Assembly (NCBI RefSeq): GCF_900177765.1
Contig: NZ_FXWI01000004.1
Span: 124,001-188,000, forward strand
Direction: 5' to 3'
Source of the DNA: Agreia sp. VKM Ac-1783
GTDB lineage: Bacteria; Actinomycetota; Actinomycetes; Actinomycetales; Microbacteriaceae
Length of the DNA stretch: 64,000 nucleotides
The number at the start of each line of letters is the position of its first letter. Within the stretch, counting starts at the first letter, position 1. Below the pieces are notes generated by a model. That model ran no database searches, had not been told where the DNA came from, and worked only from the letters and a program-made list of their open reading frames with translations. Shown here one piece after another: positions 18,258 through 26,238 of the stretch. Both the position numbers and the translations under genes were made by a program.

Positions 18258-19325
18258 TCAGCCGGGGATGCCGATGCGTCGCTCGCCCGACCGCAGCTGC
18301 TGGATGACCACTGCGACGACGAGCAGAGTGCCCTGTGCGACGTTCTGCCAGAAGGTGTTCACTCCGAGAAGCGTCATGCCGTTCGTGAGAACGCCCAGCA
18401 GGATGACGGCGAGGATGGTTCCCGCGATCGCGCCCTTGCCGCCCTTGAGCGCCGCGCCTCCGAGAGCGGCGGCGGTGATCGCCTGCAGCTCGAGACCCTC
18501 GGAACCCGAGATCGGCTGGCCCGAACCCGTGCGGGCCGTGATCAGGATTCCGGCGATCGCAGCGACCGCACCCGTCACCATGTACACCCCGATGATGTAC
18601 CGGTTGATGTTGATGCCGCCGAGTCGCGACGCGATGTTGTTGCCTCCGACGGCATAGATGTTGCGGCCGATCGTGGTGTACCGCAGCACGACGTGGGCGA
18701 GCACGGCCACCAGAACGAGCACGAGAATCAGCGTCGGCACGCCCAGCAGCGTTCCTCGGGCGAGGAAGACGAAGAAGGGGTCTGCCCCGGTGTATCCCTG
18801 CGCTCGACCATCGGAGATGAGCTGGGCGATGCCCTTGAACGCTGCCAGCGTGGCGAGTGTGGCGATCACGGGATTGACCCGGCCGAACACGATGATGCAC
18901 CCGTTGACGAGTCCACAGACGACGCCGATCGCGACGGCTCCGAGAACGCCCATCGCCGCCGACGACGTCGATGTGAAGATCATGGCCGAGGTCACCGAGG
19001 CAAGGCCCGCTATCGATCCCACCGAGATGTCGAGCGCACCCAGGATGATCACGATGGTCTGCACCACCGCGAGTAGCCCGACGATCGCGATCGCCGTGCC
19101 GATGACCTTGAGGTTCGGCACGGTGAAGAAGAGCGGGTTCTGGATGCCGATGATGGCGACCACCAGCACGATGGCGAAGATGAGCGAGATGTTCTGCACC
19201 CCGATGGCCGTGATGACGCGCCTGAACGTGGAGACGCGTTCGACCTCCATCTCTTTCGGGGCGGGTGGTCGGGTGTCTGTCTGTGCAGAGAGCACGGGGG
19301 TGTCCTTTCGGGTGACGATGTTCAT
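18258..19325 (-). CDS. Ribose/rhamnose-type ABC transporter permease
   Basis: A 355-residue RbsC-family permease with about nine to ten hydrophobic segments. Family motifs include ALDISVGSIAGLASV, GRVNPVIATLATL and the LGGAALKGGKGAIAGTIL block near the C-terminus. It should form the homodimeric pore of a CUT2 sugar importer with the ATPase gene upstream, whose stop it overlaps by four bases. Rhamnose is the likely substrate from the neighbouring catabolic genes. Confidence 0.92.
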   Translation of the reverse strand: MNIVTRKDTPVLSAQTDTRPPAPKEMEVERVSTFRRVITAIGVQNISLIFAIVLVVAIIGIQNPLFFTVPNLKVIGTAIAIVGLLAVVQTIVIILGALDISVGSIAGLASVTSAMIFTSTSSAAMGVLGAVAIGVVCGLVNGCIIVFGRVNPVIATLATLAAFKGIAQLISDGRAQGYTGADPFFVFLARGTLLGVPTLILVLVLVAVLAHVVLRYTTIGRNIYAVGGNNIASRLGGININRYIIGVYMVTGAVAAIAGILITARTGSGQPISGSEGLELQAITAAALGGAALKGGKGAIAGTILAVILLGVLTNGMTLLGVNTFWQNVAQGTLLVVAVVIQQLRSGERRIGIPG

Positions 19326-20821
19326 GCGGCGACGTCCTCGTCCATCGCAAGGGCCAGAATGCGTTCTTCGCTCGCTTCGGAACGAGTGAGTTCACCGGAG
19401 ATGCGACCGGCCGCCATCACGTAGATGCGGTCCGACACTCCGAGGACCTCGGGGAGTTCGCTCGAGACGACGATCACGGCCACGCCCTGGTGCGCGAGCT
19501 CGTCGATGATCGCGTAGATCTCGGATTTCGCTCCGACGTCGATGCCTCGAGTGGGCTCGTCGAGAAGGAGGACCTTAGGTGCGGTGGCGAGCCACCGGGC
19601 AAGCACGACCTTCTGCTGGTTGCCACCCGAGAGGTTGCCCACCAGCTGTTCGGCTGAGGGCGTGCGGATGCGCAGTCGATCGATGTAGGTCTTGGCGAGG
19701 GCGCGTTCGGCCCGGCTGCTCACGAAGATCCAGCGAGAGAGGGTACGGAGCACCACGAGTGCCGCGTTGTCGCGGACCGACCGCTGCAGCAGCAGGGCCT
19801 CGGCCTTGCGTTCTTCGGGGGCGAAGCCGATGCCGGCCCGGATGCTGTCGGCGGGTTGCCGGATTCGCCAGACACGGTCGTCGACCACGATCTCGCCGCT
19901 CGCGATCGGATAGTCACCGGCGATGGTCTTCATCAACTCGCTGCGCCCCGCGCCCACGAGTCCGGCGATGCCGACGACCTCGCCGGCCCTGACGGTGAGG
20001 TCGATGCCGTCGACGTATTGGTTGCCCACGTTGCGCAGCTCGAGAACGGTCTTACCGAGCGGAGCGGGCTCGCGGTGGAAGAACTGGCTGAGGTCGCGGC
20101 CCACCATCATGCGCACCAGCTCGTCGTGATTCGTCTCGGCGACGAGTTGGGTGCCCACGAAGGAACCGTCGCGAAGCACCGTGATGCGGTCGGCGAGCTT
20201 GAAGATCTCGCCCATACGGTGCGATACGTAGGCGACGGCGATGCCCTCGGCCTGCAGCTGGCGGATCAGGGCGAACAGGAGCGTGACCTCGTCATCGCCC
20301 AGCGAGGAGGTGGGCTCGTCGAAGCAGATGATCCGGGGTTTGCTCACGACGGCGCGCATGATCTCGACGATCTGCCGTTGGGCGGGCGACAGCTCGGAAC
20401 CGAGCGACTCGGCCCGGATCGTGCGGTCGAAACCCCATCGCTTGAGTTCGTCGCGCGTGCGTCGAAGCAGCGCCTTGCGGTTGTACGCGACCGACCCGAG
20501 GCTGCCGACGAAGATGTTTTCGGCCACCGAGACTGCCGCGATGATCTCCGGTTCCTGCGCGATGACCCGCAGGCCCGCGGCGCGAGAGTCGGCCGGATCG
20601 CCGAAGACGGTGGGTACGCCGTCGATGCTGAGAACACCGTCGTCCGGCCGGAAGTCGCCGTTCAGGATCTTGAGCAGCGTCGACTTGCCGGCGCCGTTCT
20701 CACCCATCAGGGCCGTGACCTCGCCGCTGCGCAGCTCGAGTTCGACTCCTCGCAGAGCGCGGACGGGGCCGAAGCTCTTGGTGATGCCTGTCGCGCGGAG
20801 AGCGATGGGTTCGTGCGTCAT
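19322..20821 (-). CDS. CUT2 sugar ABC transporter ATP-binding protein (two ATPase domains)
   Basis: A 499-residue tandem ATPase like RbsA/XylG/MglA. Domain 1 has Walker A GENGAGKST, Walker B RIICFDEPTSSL and a degenerate signature ELSPAQRQ; domain 2 has the usual imperfect Walker A GLVGAGRSE, signature LSGGNQQK and Walker B VLLLDEPTRG. This asymmetry is normal for the family. It drives uptake with the permease downstream and the lipoprotein upstream (87 bp). Confidence 0.94.
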   Translation of the reverse strand: MTHEPIALRATGITKSFGPVRALRGVELELRSGEVTALMGENGAGKSTLLKILNGDFRPDDGVLSIDGVPTVFGDPADSRAAGLRVIAQEPEIIAAVSVAENIFVGSLGSVAYNRKALLRRTRDELKRWGFDRTIRAESLGSELSPAQRQIVEIMRAVVSKPRIICFDEPTSSLGDDEVTLLFALIRQLQAEGIAVAYVSHRMGEIFKLADRITVLRDGSFVGTQLVAETNHDELVRMMVGRDLSQFFHREPAPLGKTVLELRNVGNQYVDGIDLTVRAGEVVGIAGLVGAGRSELMKTIAGDYPIASGEIVVDDRVWRIRQPADSIRAGIGFAPEERKAEALLLQRSVRDNAALVVLRTLSRWIFVSSRAERALAKTYIDRLRIRTPSAEQLVGNLSGGNQQKVVLARWLATAPKVLLLDEPTRGIDVGAKSEIYAIIDELAHQGVAVIVVSSELPEVLGVSDRIYVMAAGRISGELTRSEASEERILALAMDEDVAA

Positions 20822-20908
20822 TGCATGTCCTTTGTTGTTGCTGGCCGAATGGGCGGCGATCCGAGGCGAGGACGACAGAGTGTGTGCCGCCCTCGCCCCG
20901 ATTCGCGG

Positions 20909-21949
20909 CTAGGTGCAGACGACGCCCTTGGCTTCCCAGTTCGTGGCGTCCACGATCTCGGTGTTGGCGATCGATTTGGGAGGCAGGGCGGTTCCATTGC
21001 GCAGCAGATCGATCATCGACGTCGCCGCGGCCTTGCCGACCTCGACGCCCGAGATGAACAGGGCGGACTTGTTGCCCGTCTCCTGTCCGGCGTTCCAGTC
21101 CTTGCAGGTCAGGTATGCACCGAGGCCGACTCCGACGATGTTGTTGGGCGAGACGCCCGAGTTCTGCAGAGCCGTGACGACGCCCGTCTCGCTCTCGTCG
21201 TTGCAGCCCCAGACCACCCAGTTCTTCACGCCGGCGTTGGCCGTGATGACGGCACCCGCCTTGTCTTGAGCATCCGTGGCCGAGTTGTCGGTTCCGATGT
21301 CGATGATCTCGGGACCGTCGGCGACCGCTTCGGCGAAGGCGCTAGCTGCACCGTCGACGCGCTGAGTGCAGACCGAGAGGTCTTCTTTATAGGCCGAGAG
21401 GATGCGGGTGTCTGCTGCCGTCCAGCCTGCCTCCGTGTAGAGACGTGCCGCCTCGGCGCCGACCTTCTCGCCCATCGACGTGCCGTCGAAGCCCGAGAAC
21501 GGAGCGGCGGTACCGGACGCGTCCTCGATCGTGTCGTCTGCAGCCATGATCGGGATGCCCGCCTCTTTGGCGAGCTGCATGACCTGCGGGCCGATCTGCT
21601 GATCGGGCACGACGATGATGATGCCGTCGACCTTCTGCGCGATGGCGGCCTCGACCTCGGAGATCGCCTTGTTCGAATCGGTGCCGAGGTCGACGACGTT
21701 GATGCTGATGTCGCCATCGGCCTTCGCCGCCTCCTTGGCTCCGTTCGCCTCGTCGATGAAGTACTGCTGGTCGCCCTGCTTCTGAAGGAAGGCGATGGTG
21801 AGCGGTCCGTCTTTCGGGCCCGCGGCTGCGCCCGTGGACGTGTCGCTGGATTCCATGCCCGAAGTGCATGCGGTGAGGGCCAGCACCGCGGCGGCGGCCC
21901 CGACTAGCGCAATCCGTTTCCACGAGCGCGTTGCTGTGTGACTGTTCAT
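20909..21949 (-). CDS. Sugar-binding lipoprotein of the CUT2 importer
   Basis: A 346-residue periplasmic-binding-protein type 1 lipoprotein. The start ATG 21949 (GAGGA upstream) gives a classic signal: Arg/Lys, hydrophobic core, lipobox LTAC around residue 27, then a Ser/Thr linker. The mature part begins PLTIAFLQKQGDQQYFID, as in rhamnose/ribose-binding proteins. It is anchored outside the membrane and delivers sugar to the permease. It is the first gene of the four-gene operon, downstream of two 12-bp direct repeats that may be AraC sites. The longer in-frame start at 22102 would destroy the signal peptide. Confidence 0.92.
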   Translation of the reverse strand: MNSHTATRSWKRIALVGAAAAVLALTACTSGMESSDTSTGAAAGPKDGPLTIAFLQKQGDQQYFIDEANGAKEAAKADGDISINVVDLGTDSNKAISEVEAAIAQKVDGIIIVVPDQQIGPQVMQLAKEAGIPIMAADDTIEDASGTAAPFSGFDGTSMGEKVGAEAARLYTEAGWTAADTRILSAYKEDLSVCTQRVDGAASAFAEAVADGPEIIDIGTDNSATDAQDKAGAVITANAGVKNWVVWGCNDESETGVVTALQNSGVSPNNIVGVGLGAYLTCKDWNAGQETGNKSALFISGVEVGKAAATSMIDLLRNGTALPPKSIANTEIVDATNWEAKGVVCT

Positions 21950-22049
21950 CCGTGATTTCCTCATCTTCTTTGACTGGCCGGCAACGGAGCCGGAGGGTGA
22001 CCTGTGCGGTGCTGGCGGAAGTGGGTCGGCCATGCCGACGGTCGTGCCG

Positions 22050-22115
22050 CACCTAAACGATATGACTGGGGCCACGCGTGGATTGAGCACAAATCGATGC
22101 AATCACCTAGACGAT
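22050..22115. promoter_or_regulatory. Direct repeats upstream of the sugar ABC operon (candidate AraC sites)
   Basis: CACCTAAACGAT (22050-22061) and CACCTAGACGAT (22104-22115) differ at one base and start 54 bp apart, close to five helical turns. They lie between the lipoprotein gene and the AraC gene. AraC-family proteins often bind such direct repeats; assignment to the adjacent AraC is inference. Confidence 0.4.
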
Positions 22116-22160
22116 TCTCTGAATTACGTCACCCTGTGTCGCCCAGGTCTTTCGATGCCT

Positions 22161-23048
22161 TCAGCGATCCTGGAACGCAGCCCGGTACTGGCTGGGGCTC
22201 GCTCCGTTGATGGCGCGGAAGTGGCGCGAGAAATAGAAGGGGTCGTCGTAGCCGACCGCATTGGCGATCTCGGCGACCGATGCGTTCGTCGTGATCAGCA
22301 GCTCACGCGCACGGGCGCTCCGGAGCCGCTTGCGGTACTCGACCACGCTGGTTCCCGACGCCTGCCGGAACCGTGCCGAGAAGTGCGAGTCGCTGAACCC
22401 CGCCATCGTGGCGAGCTCCGCCACACTCGCCGTGCTGTCGAGGTTCTCGCGCAGATAGTCCTGCACGGCGAGAATCGGGTCGCCCGCCTCGGAGGTTCCG
22501 CGAGCGCGGTCGGCCGCGAGTTGCGCGAGCACACCCCAGGCGGCACCGGATGCGGAGCGGAGACTGGCGACGGTATCGTCGCGCTCGAGAGATACCAAGA
22601 CGTGCTCGAGCGCGCCTCGCACGGCGTAGGGATCGTGGGCCGGCATCACCGGCGAGCAGTCCGCCGACGAGCCGGCGATCGCCGCGACGAATGCGTCGCT
22701 GTCGAGACCGACGACGTGCATCCACCAGATCGTCCAGGGGTCGAGCCGGTCGGCGCGATATCTGTGCGGAATGCCTGCGGGAATCACGACGACGTCACCG
22801 CGTGAGACACCGAATTCCTGCCCTCGGAGTTCGACATGTCCGGTTCCATCGGTGCAGAGGATGATCACGACCTCGTCGGCGCCGCGAGGCCGCGACCGGC
22901 CGTGGGCCGCCGCGTGCGGAAAGTGCCCGGCATCCGTCACCAACAGCCGATCGGTGATCGGCTCGGCAAGCGCCTCGACGACCCGCGGCCTCGGGAGCAC
23001 GCGCAATCTCTGACCGGGGAAGCCATCGCGGATCAACACGCGCGCCAT
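22161..23048 (-). CDS. AraC family transcriptional regulator
   Basis: A 295-residue regulator with an N-terminal cupin sugar-sensing domain (GDVVVIPAGIPHRY near residue 84) and two C-terminal HTH motifs, SVAELATMAGFSDSHFSARF and SVAEIANAVGYDDPFYFSRH, ending in the AraC signature. It is encoded next to the sugar ABC operon and divergently from the DeoR gene, with 59 bp between starts. Likely an activator of the ABC operon in response to the transported sugar. Confidence 0.92.
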   Translation of the reverse strand: MARVLIRDGFPGQRLRVLPRPRVVEALAEPITDRLLVTDAGHFPHAAAHGRSRPRGADEVVIILCTDGTGHVELRGQEFGVSRGDVVVIPAGIPHRYRADRLDPWTIWWMHVVGLDSDAFVAAIAGSSADCSPVMPAHDPYAVRGALEHVLVSLERDDTVASLRSASGAAWGVLAQLAADRARGTSEAGDPILAVQDYLRENLDSTASVAELATMAGFSDSHFSARFRQASGTSVVEYRKRLRSARARELLITTNASVAEIANAVGYDDPFYFSRHFRAINGASPSQYRAAFQDR

Positions 23049-23069
23049 ACTAGCGCGATGTTCGATTAT

Positions 23070-23085
23070 GTTAGATTCTTGTTCA
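23070..23085. promoter_or_regulatory. GTTAGATT element between araC-type and deoR-type genes
   Basis: GTTAGATTCTTGTTCA in the 59-bp divergent region shares GTTAGATT-n-TTGT with the dyad before the aldolase gene (23993-24014). It is probably a site of the DeoR protein, overlapping the likely araC -10 region (CATAAT on the minus strand). Inference from two sites only. Confidence 0.4.
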
Positions 23086-23107
23086 CTTCACGATAACGGG
23101 GGCACGT

Positions 23108-23869
23108 ATGGGCACGCTGCGCAGCTTCGGCGCCGAGGCCCGACGCGAGATCCTCCTCGAGTCTCTGCGAGCGACCGGCGGCATCCGGCTCGAGGCCGCG
23201 GCCCAGCAGCTCGGCGTCAGCGTCATGACCGTGCGCCGCGACCTCGATGAGTTGGACGCCGAGGGACTTCTGCGACGCGTGCGCGGCGGCGCCGTGCCCG
23301 TCACCGGCGCCCGGCCCTTCAGTGAGCGCCGAAGCGCCGGGCGTGCAGCCAAGACGCGCATCGCCGAAAAGGCCTCCTCTCTCCTCCCCGGGGCGGGGTC
23401 CATCGCGGTCGACGCATCCACGACCGCCGGAGGCCTTGCCGCCCATCTCGCACCGACCGGCCCGCTGACCGTCGCGACCAACAGCTACGAGAACTTCGCC
23501 GCACTCAACGCGAACAAAGACCTCTCGCCGGTTCTGGTCGGCGGCGAACTCGATGACCGCACCGGCAGTTTCGTTGGGCTCATCGCCTGCCAAGCCGCCC
23601 AAGCCATGCTCTACAGCCGTTTCTTCGCCTCGGCCTATTCCCTCGATGCCGACAACGGTAGCTCCGAAGTATCGCTCGCCGAGAGCCAGGTGAAGCGCGC
23701 TTTCGCGGAGCGCGCCCGCGAGATTGTTCTGCTTGTCGACTCGTCGAAGCTCGGCCAGCAGGCCCTCGCCGTGGGATTCGCATGGAACGAGATCGGAATC
23801 CTGGTGACCGAGCTCGATCCGGCCGACGCGGCGCTCGACCCCTACCGAGACCTCGTAGAACTCCTCTGA
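23108..23869 (+). CDS. DeoR/GlpR family transcriptional repressor
   Basis: A 253-residue DeoR-type repressor. The N-terminal winged HTH carries the family signature (QQLGVSVMTVRRDLDELDAE then GLLRRVRGGAV); the C-terminal sugar-phosphate-sensing domain contains VDASTTAGGLAAHL and VLLVDSSKLGQ. Such proteins are usually released by a phosphorylated intermediate, here perhaps rhamnulose 1-phosphate. Located directly before the aldolase/kinase genes, separated by a hairpin and a dyad operator. Confidence 0.92.
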   Translation: MGTLRSFGAEARREILLESLRATGGIRLEAAAQQLGVSVMTVRRDLDELDAEGLLRRVRGGAVPVTGARPFSERRSAGRAAKTRIAEKASSLLPGAGSIAVDASTTAGGLAAHLAPTGPLTVATNSYENFAALNANKDLSPVLVGGELDDRTGSFVGLIACQAAQAMLYSRFFASAYSLDADNGSSEVSLAESQVKRAFAERAREIVLLVDSSKLGQQALAVGFAWNEIGILVTELDPADAALDPYRDLVELL

Positions 23870-23904
23870 CTCGCCCATCCCCCTTCGCCGATGAGAAAAT
23901 ACCT

Positions 23905-23953
23905 GCGACTCGCCGCCGCTGCCGCAGTCATGTGCGGGGTGTCGCGCTTTTTT
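23905..23953 (+). terminator. Candidate intrinsic terminator after the deoR-type gene
   Basis: GCGAC (23905-23909) pairs with GTCGC (23941-23945), enclosing an inner hairpin CCGCA-gtcatg-TGCGG (23922-23937), followed closely by T6 (23948-23953). This is one of the few T-runs after a stem in the window and would separate deoR from the aldolase gene. Confidence 0.5.
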
Positions 23954-23992
23954 CCTCATCCGCGAACGAGCATGTCGGCGTTGTGCATGCGC

Positions 23993-24014
23993 GTTAGATT
24001 TTGTAACATCTAAC
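23993..24014. promoter_or_regulatory. Dyad operator before the aldolase gene
   Basis: GTTAGAT (23993-23999) and ATCTAAC (24008-24014) are perfect inverted arms with an 8-bp spacer, in an unusually AT-rich patch 34 bp before the ATG at 24048. It resembles the element between the araC and deoR genes, so the DeoR repressor is the likely ligand. Confidence 0.55.
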
Positions 24015-24047
24015 AAAACGCAACAAACCCCGTGCATTGGAGCGCCC

Positions 24048-26096
24048 ATGACTTCCCCCGAGACCCCCGTCGCCGCAGCCGAGCTCATCGCCCGCTCCAA
24101 TCGACTCGGACAAGACCCGAAGAACACCAACTACGCGGGCGGCAACACGTCGGCCAAGGGCTTCGCCACCGATCCGGTGACGGGCGAGCAGGTCGAGCTC
24201 ATGTGGGTCAAGGGTTCTGGCGGAGACCTGGGCACACTCACCGAGTCGGGCCTCGCCGTTCTGCGCGTCGACCGCCTGCGCTCGCTCGTCAACGTCTACC
24301 CCGGCGTCGACCGCGAAGACGAGATGGTCGCCGCCTTCGACTACACCCTCTTCGGCAAAGGTGGCGCCGCCCCCTCGATCGACACCGCCATGCACGGTCT
24401 CGTCGACGCGGCCCACGTCGACCACCTGCACCCCGACTCCGGCATCGCCATCGCGACCGCAGCAGACGGCGAAGAGCTGACCGCAAAGATCTTCGGCGAC
24501 AAGGTCGTGTGGGTTCCGTGGCGTCGCCCCGGCTTCCAGCTCGGCCTCGACATCGCCGAGATCAAACGGCAGAATCCGGATGCGATCGGCTGCATACTCG
24601 GCGGCCACGGCATCACCGCGTGGGGCGACACGAGCGACGAGACCGAGGCGAACAGCCTCTGGATCATCGACACCGCCGCCGCTTACATCGCCGAGCACGG
24701 AAAAGCGGAGCCCTTCGGTTCCGCCCGTGACGGCTTCGCTGCCCTGGAGAAGGCGGAGCGCCGCGCCAAGGCAGCCGCCCTCGGCGCCACGATTCGCGGA
24801 CTCGCCTCAACCGACGCCCCCAAGGTCGGCAGCTTCACCGATGCCGAGGTCGTGCTCGACTTCCTCTCATCGAGCGAGGCGCCCCGCCTCGCAGCGCTGG
24901 GCACGAGCTGCCCCGACCACTTCCTGCGCACCAAGGTCAAGCCGCTGATCCTCGATCTGCCGGCCGACGCATCCATCGAGCAGTCGATCGCGCGTCTCGT
25001 CGAGCTGCACGCCGAGTACCGCGCCGACTACCAGGCCTACTACGACCGGCACGCCACGGCCGACTCCCCCGCAATCCGCGGCGCAGACCCGGCGATCGTG
25101 CTCGTTCCGGGCGTGGGAATGTTCAGCTACGGCGCGAACAAGCAGACGGCCCGCGTGGCCGGTGAGTTCTACATCAACGCCATCAACGTGATGCGCGGCG
25201 CCGAGTCGCTCTCGAGCTACGCCCCCATCGAAGAGTCCGAGAAGTTCGCGATCGAATACTGGGCCCTCGAGGAGGCCAAGCTGCAGCGGCTGCCCAAGCC
25301 GAAGTCGCACGCCACCCGCGTCGCGCTCGTCACGGGTGCGGCATCCGGAATCGGCAAAGCCATCGCGACCCGCCTCGCGAAAGACGGCGCGTGCGTCGTG
25401 ATCGCCGACCTCGACCTCGAGAAAGCCCAGGATGCCGCCGCGCAGCTCGGTTCGACCGACGTCGCCATCGGCGTGCAGGCCGACGTGACCAGCGCAGACC
25501 AGATCCAGGCCGCGATCGACTCGGCCGTGCTGGCTTTCGGCGGGCTCGACCTCGTGGTGAACAACGCCGGCCTCTCGCTATCGAAGCCGCTTCTCGACAC
25601 CACCGAGGGCGACTGGGATCTGCAGCACAACGTGATGGCGAAGGGCTCGTTCATGGTCTCGAAGGCCGCCGCCAAGGTGCTCATCGAGCAGAAGATGGGC
25701 GGCGACATCATCTACATCTCGAGCAAGAACTCGGTCTTCGCCGGCCCGAACAACATCGCGTACTCCGCCACCAAGGCCGACCAGGCGCACCAGGTGCGAC
25801 TGCTGGCCGTCGAGCTCGGCGAGCACGGGGTGAAGGTCAACGGCATCAACCCCGACGGCGTCGTGCGCGGCTCTGGCATCTTCTCCGGCGGATGGGGCGC
25901 GAAGCGCGCCGCCGTCTACGGCGTGCCCGAAGAGGAGCTCGGCGCCTACTACGCCAAGCGCACGATCCTGGGCCGCGAGGTGCTGCCTGAGAACGTGGCC
26001 AACGCGGTATCGGTGCTCACGGGCGAAGACCTCACACACACCACCGGCCTGCACATTCCCGTCGATGCGGGCGTCGCGGCGGCCTTCCTGCGATGA
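24048..26096 (+). CDS. Bifunctional rhamnulose-1-phosphate aldolase / lactaldehyde dehydrogenase
   Basis: A 682-residue fusion known from rhamnose catabolism (RhaEW type). The N-terminal class II aldolase (about 1-390) has zinc-ligand candidates HVDHLHPDS and GGHGITAWG and would split L-rhamnulose 1-phosphate into DHAP and L-lactaldehyde. The C-terminal short-chain dehydrogenase (about 420-682) has TGAASGIG (about 429-436) and the catalytic YSATK (about 571-575) and would oxidise lactaldehyde with NAD. GGAG precedes the ATG. The kinase gene follows after a palindromic repeat. Substrate assignment follows family and context. Confidence 0.9.
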   Translation: MTSPETPVAAAELIARSNRLGQDPKNTNYAGGNTSAKGFATDPVTGEQVELMWVKGSGGDLGTLTESGLAVLRVDRLRSLVNVYPGVDREDEMVAAFDYTLFGKGGAAPSIDTAMHGLVDAAHVDHLHPDSGIAIATAADGEELTAKIFGDKVVWVPWRRPGFQLGLDIAEIKRQNPDAIGCILGGHGITAWGDTSDETEANSLWIIDTAAAYIAEHGKAEPFGSARDGFAALEKAERRAKAAALGATIRGLASTDAPKVGSFTDAEVVLDFLSSSEAPRLAALGTSCPDHFLRTKVKPLILDLPADASIEQSIARLVELHAEYRADYQAYYDRHATADSPAIRGADPAIVLVPGVGMFSYGANKQTARVAGEFYINAINVMRGAESLSSYAPIEESEKFAIEYWALEEAKLQRLPKPKSHATRVALVTGAASGIGKAIATRLAKDGACVVIADLDLEKAQDAAAQLGSTDVAIGVQADVTSADQIQAAIDSAVLAFGGLDLVVNNAGLSLSKPLLDTTEGDWDLQHNVMAKGSFMVSKAAAKVLIEQKMGGDIIYISSKNSVFAGPNNIAYSATKADQAHQVRLLAVELGEHGVKVNGINPDGVVRGSGIFSGGWGAKRAAVYGVPEEELGAYYAKRTILGREVLPENVANAVSVLTGEDLTHTTGLHIPVDAGVAAAFLR

Positions 26097-26114
26097 TGCT
26101 CTGCATGAAGAGCT

Positions 26115-26221
26115 GCGCTGATCGAGTAGCCGCACGAGGAACGAGCCGGCGTATCGAGGTCACCTCCCGGTGGTCTCGATACGCTTCGGCCGCAGGCGGC
26201 CTCGGGCTACTCGACCAGCGC
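26115..26221. repeat. Palindromic intergenic repeat, copy A
   Basis: Left arm GCGCTGATCGAGTAG and CGTATCGAGGTCACC; right arm GGTGGTCTCGATACG and CTACTCGACCAGCGC: an imperfect ~107-bp inverted repeat between the aldolase and rhamnulokinase genes. The same sequence family occurs at 43624, 46451/46837 and 53708. Here it lies between codirectional genes of one pathway, where it could reduce read-through to the kinase gene. Confidence 0.85.
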
Positions 26222-26238
26222 ACAGAGGCGGCCTCCGC

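Noticed and set aside
18190-19395. Long upstream extension of the DUF5107 frame
   Set aside because: It is the antisense-free alternative frame of the ABC permease region; the permease protein is clearly encoded in another frame and a good ribosome site supports ATG 18189.
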